DNA of 64,000 nt from Yeosuana aquiaggeris (GTDB lineage: Bacteria > Bacteroidota > Bacteroidia > Flavobacteriales > Flavobacteriaceae). Positions 62,189-64,000 of the stretch are shown here, in pieces. A model generated the notes under the pieces. That model did not search any database. It was not told where the DNA came from and was given only the letters and a program-made list of their open reading frames with translations. The stretch is from positions 1-64,000 of the forward strand of contig NZ_JBAWKC010000001.1 of the NCBI RefSeq assembly GCF_044003965.1, written 5' to 3'. The stretch's first letter is position 1; each line of letters starts with the position of its first letter. A program made the position numbers and the translations under genes.

Positions 62189-63319
62189 TTAATTTGCGAC
62201 TAAAGTAATTGGGTCTAATACTGTTTCTGTATTTACTAAAACTACTACATCTTTTGAACCATCTTTTAAGTAGTCTTGTGAAACATATCCTGTAGCGCTT
62301 ATGGTTACAATATAGGTTCCTGCCGGAATACCTTCAATAAGAAATTCTCCATTTTCATTAGAATTCATGGTTACAATAACTTCTTCAGTACTACTAACTT
62401 TTACCTCAACTGTTACTTCTATATTATTAGTTACGTCTCCACTTATGGATCCTGGTTTCAATTGTAACTCTATAGGATTCGCTATAATCGTTATTTCTCC
62501 TTTAGTAACAACAACATCTGTTGCGCTTCCACCAATATAATCTGATTCAGGATCTACAGGGGTTATAATCACCTCATACGTCCCTTCTGGAACTCCCCAT
62601 AAAGCAAAACTTCCATTTTCATCTGTATAAGCAGAAATTATAAAATCATCGTCCGTTTCTGGCGTCCCTTTATCGTCAACCAATACCGATGCTATAGATG
62701 GCACATCAACAGGTGTTACAGTTCCTTCAATAATTCCTGAACTGACTTCTGTGCTTACATAAAGAACAGGTTTTAAAATAATATTACCTGAATTTCCAGC
62801 GATTACAATAGATTTTTCAACATCAAAATCTAAAATAAAATCATAGGTAAATCCTTCTTCAATAACCGTATTCACTTTAAGTTTTAATCCTGATTGCTGC
62901 GCACTTGGTGTTTTGAGGTCATATTCAATATCTTCTTCAGAATTATTTTCTATAACAATCGTGTTTCCGTCTCCTAACACTAAACGCATTTGACTTAAAG
63001 TACCCGCAGGGATAGGAAATCGGTCCACAAGAACTTGACTTATTCCGCCTGTGAAATCCAATAAGTTCACTGTTGCATTTTGCACTTCAAGAGACATCCA
63101 ACCGCCTTCTCCATCACTGTCATCATCCATTTTAATCATAACATCAACAACTTCAACATTAACAGCCTTAAAATCACCGGGAGCATCGACCAATCTAACT
63201 GATATTCTAGGTGCTATCCCTTCCATTTTATTAGCGTCAGTTTCTGAATTACTACAAGAATAAAAGGATATTAAAATCAGAGTTAAAATAAAAAGGTTTA
63301 TTTTTTTGAGAGTTTTCAT
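62189..63319 (-). CDS. DUF4382 lipoprotein with two carboxypeptidase-regulatory-like domains
   Basis: The SPII signal ends at SFYSC (Cys22). Residues about 37-190 are a DUF4382 domain (starting RISVRLVDAPGDF and including LPIPAGTLSQMRLVLG-like strands). Two transthyretin-like carboxypeptidase regulatory domains follow (about 193-283 and 290-375, marked by FALWGVPEGTYEV and FLIEGIPAGTYIV). Such proteins are surface-exposed adhesin-like or carbohydrate-related lipoproteins. Monocistronic, with its own terminator. Confidence 0.9.
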   Translation of the reverse strand: MKTLKKINLFILTLILISFYSCSNSETDANKMEGIAPRISVRLVDAPGDFKAVNVEVVDVMIKMDDDSDGEGGWMSLEVQNATVNLLDFTGGISQVLVDRFPIPAGTLSQMRLVLGDGNTIVIENNSEEDIEYDLKTPSAQQSGLKLKVNTVIEEGFTYDFILDFDVEKSIVIAGNSGNIILKPVLYVSTEVSSGIIEGTVTPVDVPSIASVLVDDKGTPETDDDFIISAYTDENGSFALWGVPEGTYEVIITPVDPESDYIGGSATDVVVTKGEITIIANPIELQLKPGSISGDVTNNIEVTVEVKVSSTEEVIVTMNSNENGEFLIEGIPAGTYIVTISATGYVSQDYLKDGSKDVVVLVNTETVLDPITLVAN

Positions 63320-63531
63320 AAAAATTATGTTTTGGGTTTATTAAATTATATACGACTTATCATTGAGTTTTAGACTTCATAAAAATTATTTAATGAATAA
63401 TAAAATATCAATATGTGATTTAAACATGAAATTATTAAAACAAAAAAGCATGCAATACACTCTATTTCAATAGTTAATCATAATTAATAAGCAATAGTAA
63501 GATATTAAATTCGTTTTAAGTATTTTTATAC
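63320..63531. other. AT-rich intergenic region
   Basis: This divergent region between the DUF4382 gene and the SDR gene shows no ORF of note, no strong hairpin and no exact TAnnTTTG element. Confidence 0.4.
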
Positions 63532-63603
63532 ATGAATTGCAAAAAAACATATATAACCTGCAATGGTATTCGTTTAAGTGCCATTATTACACGCTATAAA
63601 TAA
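63532..63603 (+). CDS. Possible 23-aa leader peptide
   Basis: An ATG at 63532 opens 23 codons (MNCKKTYITCNGIRLSAIITR...), and its TAA (63601-63603) is directly followed by the ATG of the SDR gene. The abutting stop-start pair would allow translational coupling. The peptide is basic with two cysteines. No clear ribosome binding site precedes it, so it may be a chance frame. Confidence 0.25.
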   Translation: MNCKKTYITCNGIRLSAIITRYK

Positions 63604-64000
63604 ATGAAAAGAACCGCCCTAATAACTGGAGCAACAAGTGGCATTGGAAAGGCCACGGCCTATGAATTTGCTAAACAAGGCATTAATTTAATTTTATGTG
63701 GAAGAAGAGCAGAACGACTTCAAACTATTAAAAAAGAATTGGAGTCATTAACAAAAATTTATACTCTAAGCTTTGATGTTAGAGATAAAACTGAAATTGA
63801 AAAAGCTATAAATTCATTGCCAAACGAATTTAAAACAATAGATATATTAATTAATAATGCAGGTAACGCACATGGATTAGACCCCATACAAACAGGCAGT
63901 CTTGATGACTGGGATGCTATGATGGATATTAATGTAAAAGGTCTTTTATATGTTAGCAAAGCGATTATTCCTCAAATGACTGAAAGACAGGCGGGACACA
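63604..64000 (+). CDS. SDR-family NAD(P)-dependent oxidoreductase, 5' part
   Basis: The gene runs off the right edge; 132 codons are present. The N-terminal dinucleotide motif TGATSGIG (residues 9-16), CGRRAERL for the cofactor ribose or phosphate, and NNAGNAHGLDP are those of classical short-chain dehydrogenases, close to the YdfG (3-hydroxy acid dehydrogenase) group. The arginines after CG suggest NADP preference. The catalytic YxxxK lies beyond the window. It may be coupled to a 23-aa upstream ORF. Confidence 0.92.
   Translation, partial: MKRTALITGATSGIGKATAYEFAKQGINLILCGRRAERLQTIKKELESLTKIYTLSFDVRDKTEIEKAINSLPNEFKTIDILINNAGNAHGLDPIQTGSLDDWDAMMDINVKGLLYVSKAIIPQMTERQAGH

Noticed and set aside
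1..64000. CRISPR array, insertion sequence, prophage or integrative element
   Set aside because: No array of regularly spaced repeats, transposase, integrase or phage gene is present in any frame.

Overview
The window looks like a piece of the chromosome of a marine member of the Flavobacteriaceae (Bacteroidota). The DNA is AT-rich, exact matches to the flavobacterial -7 promoter element TAnnTTTG stand in front of many genes, short SPII lipoproteins are common, and typical Bacteroidota families are present (the Bat aerotolerance operon, DUF4421, DUF4382, a GbsR-type regulator beside an RND pump). I find no tRNA, rRNA, CRISPR array, insertion sequence or prophage. Genus cannot be told from this window.

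Layout. 1-1976 is mostly non-coding, with terminators, hairpins, a diverged pair of palindromic repeats and one or two very small ORFs. 1977-7446 is a DAB inorganic-carbon uptake operon (dabA, dabB and two small upstream genes) with a divergent LysR regulator. 7447-15600 is an accessory stretch of small lipoproteins, tiny genes, a SRAP protein, an M3 peptidase lipoprotein and several structured intergenic elements. 15790-22715 is a formate module (fhs, fdhD, fused NuoEF-like fdhB, fdhA). 22992-31275 holds two convergent operons that together encode a GCS2-type carboxylate-amine ligase, three ATP-grasp or ATP-grasp-like proteins, a class I glutamine amidotransferase-like protein, an M17 aminopeptidase and two alpha/beta hydrolases: a predicted, uncharacterised amide or peptide metabolite system. 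31663-33678 is yicC-gmk-nadD. 33692-43020 carries lipoproteins, gamma-glutamyltransferase, gpsA, a cupin, and a PspC/DUF2339 plus DUF3999 pair. 43172-49387 is an RND efflux operon under a GbsR/MarR regulator. Then come pheS, two small genes, cvpA and a beta carbonic anhydrase. 52837-62008 is the moxR-DUF58-batABCDE operon, followed by a DUF4382 lipoprotein and the start of an SDR gene.

How the parts may work together. DabAB brings in CO2/bicarbonate and the beta carbonic anhydrase equilibrates it. FdhAB oxidises formate to CO2 with NAD, while Fhs channels formate into 10-formyl-THF, so the organism handles C1 and CO2 in several ways. The amidoligase cluster lies a few kilobases from a periplasmic gamma-glutamyltransferase that could act on gamma-glutamyl products, but that link is inference.

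Most novel signals. (1) A family of about 125-140 nt intergenic elements in four complete copies (9166-9289, 31417-31542, and on the minus strand 15783-15653 and 14770-14629) plus one partial copy (12277-12210). Each complete copy has a conserved 5' box, CCWAACAWWWGTCATGTTTT, and an intrinsic terminator; this looks like an undescribed small RNA family. (2) A long structured leader in front of the lipoprotein gene at 7883: an 18-bp long-range stem whose 3' arm abuts the start codon, enclosing a pseudoknot-type pair of interleaved stems. (3) The amidoligase cluster. (4) Two tandem, similar tiny basic proteins (43 and 28 aa) at 11038-11278.
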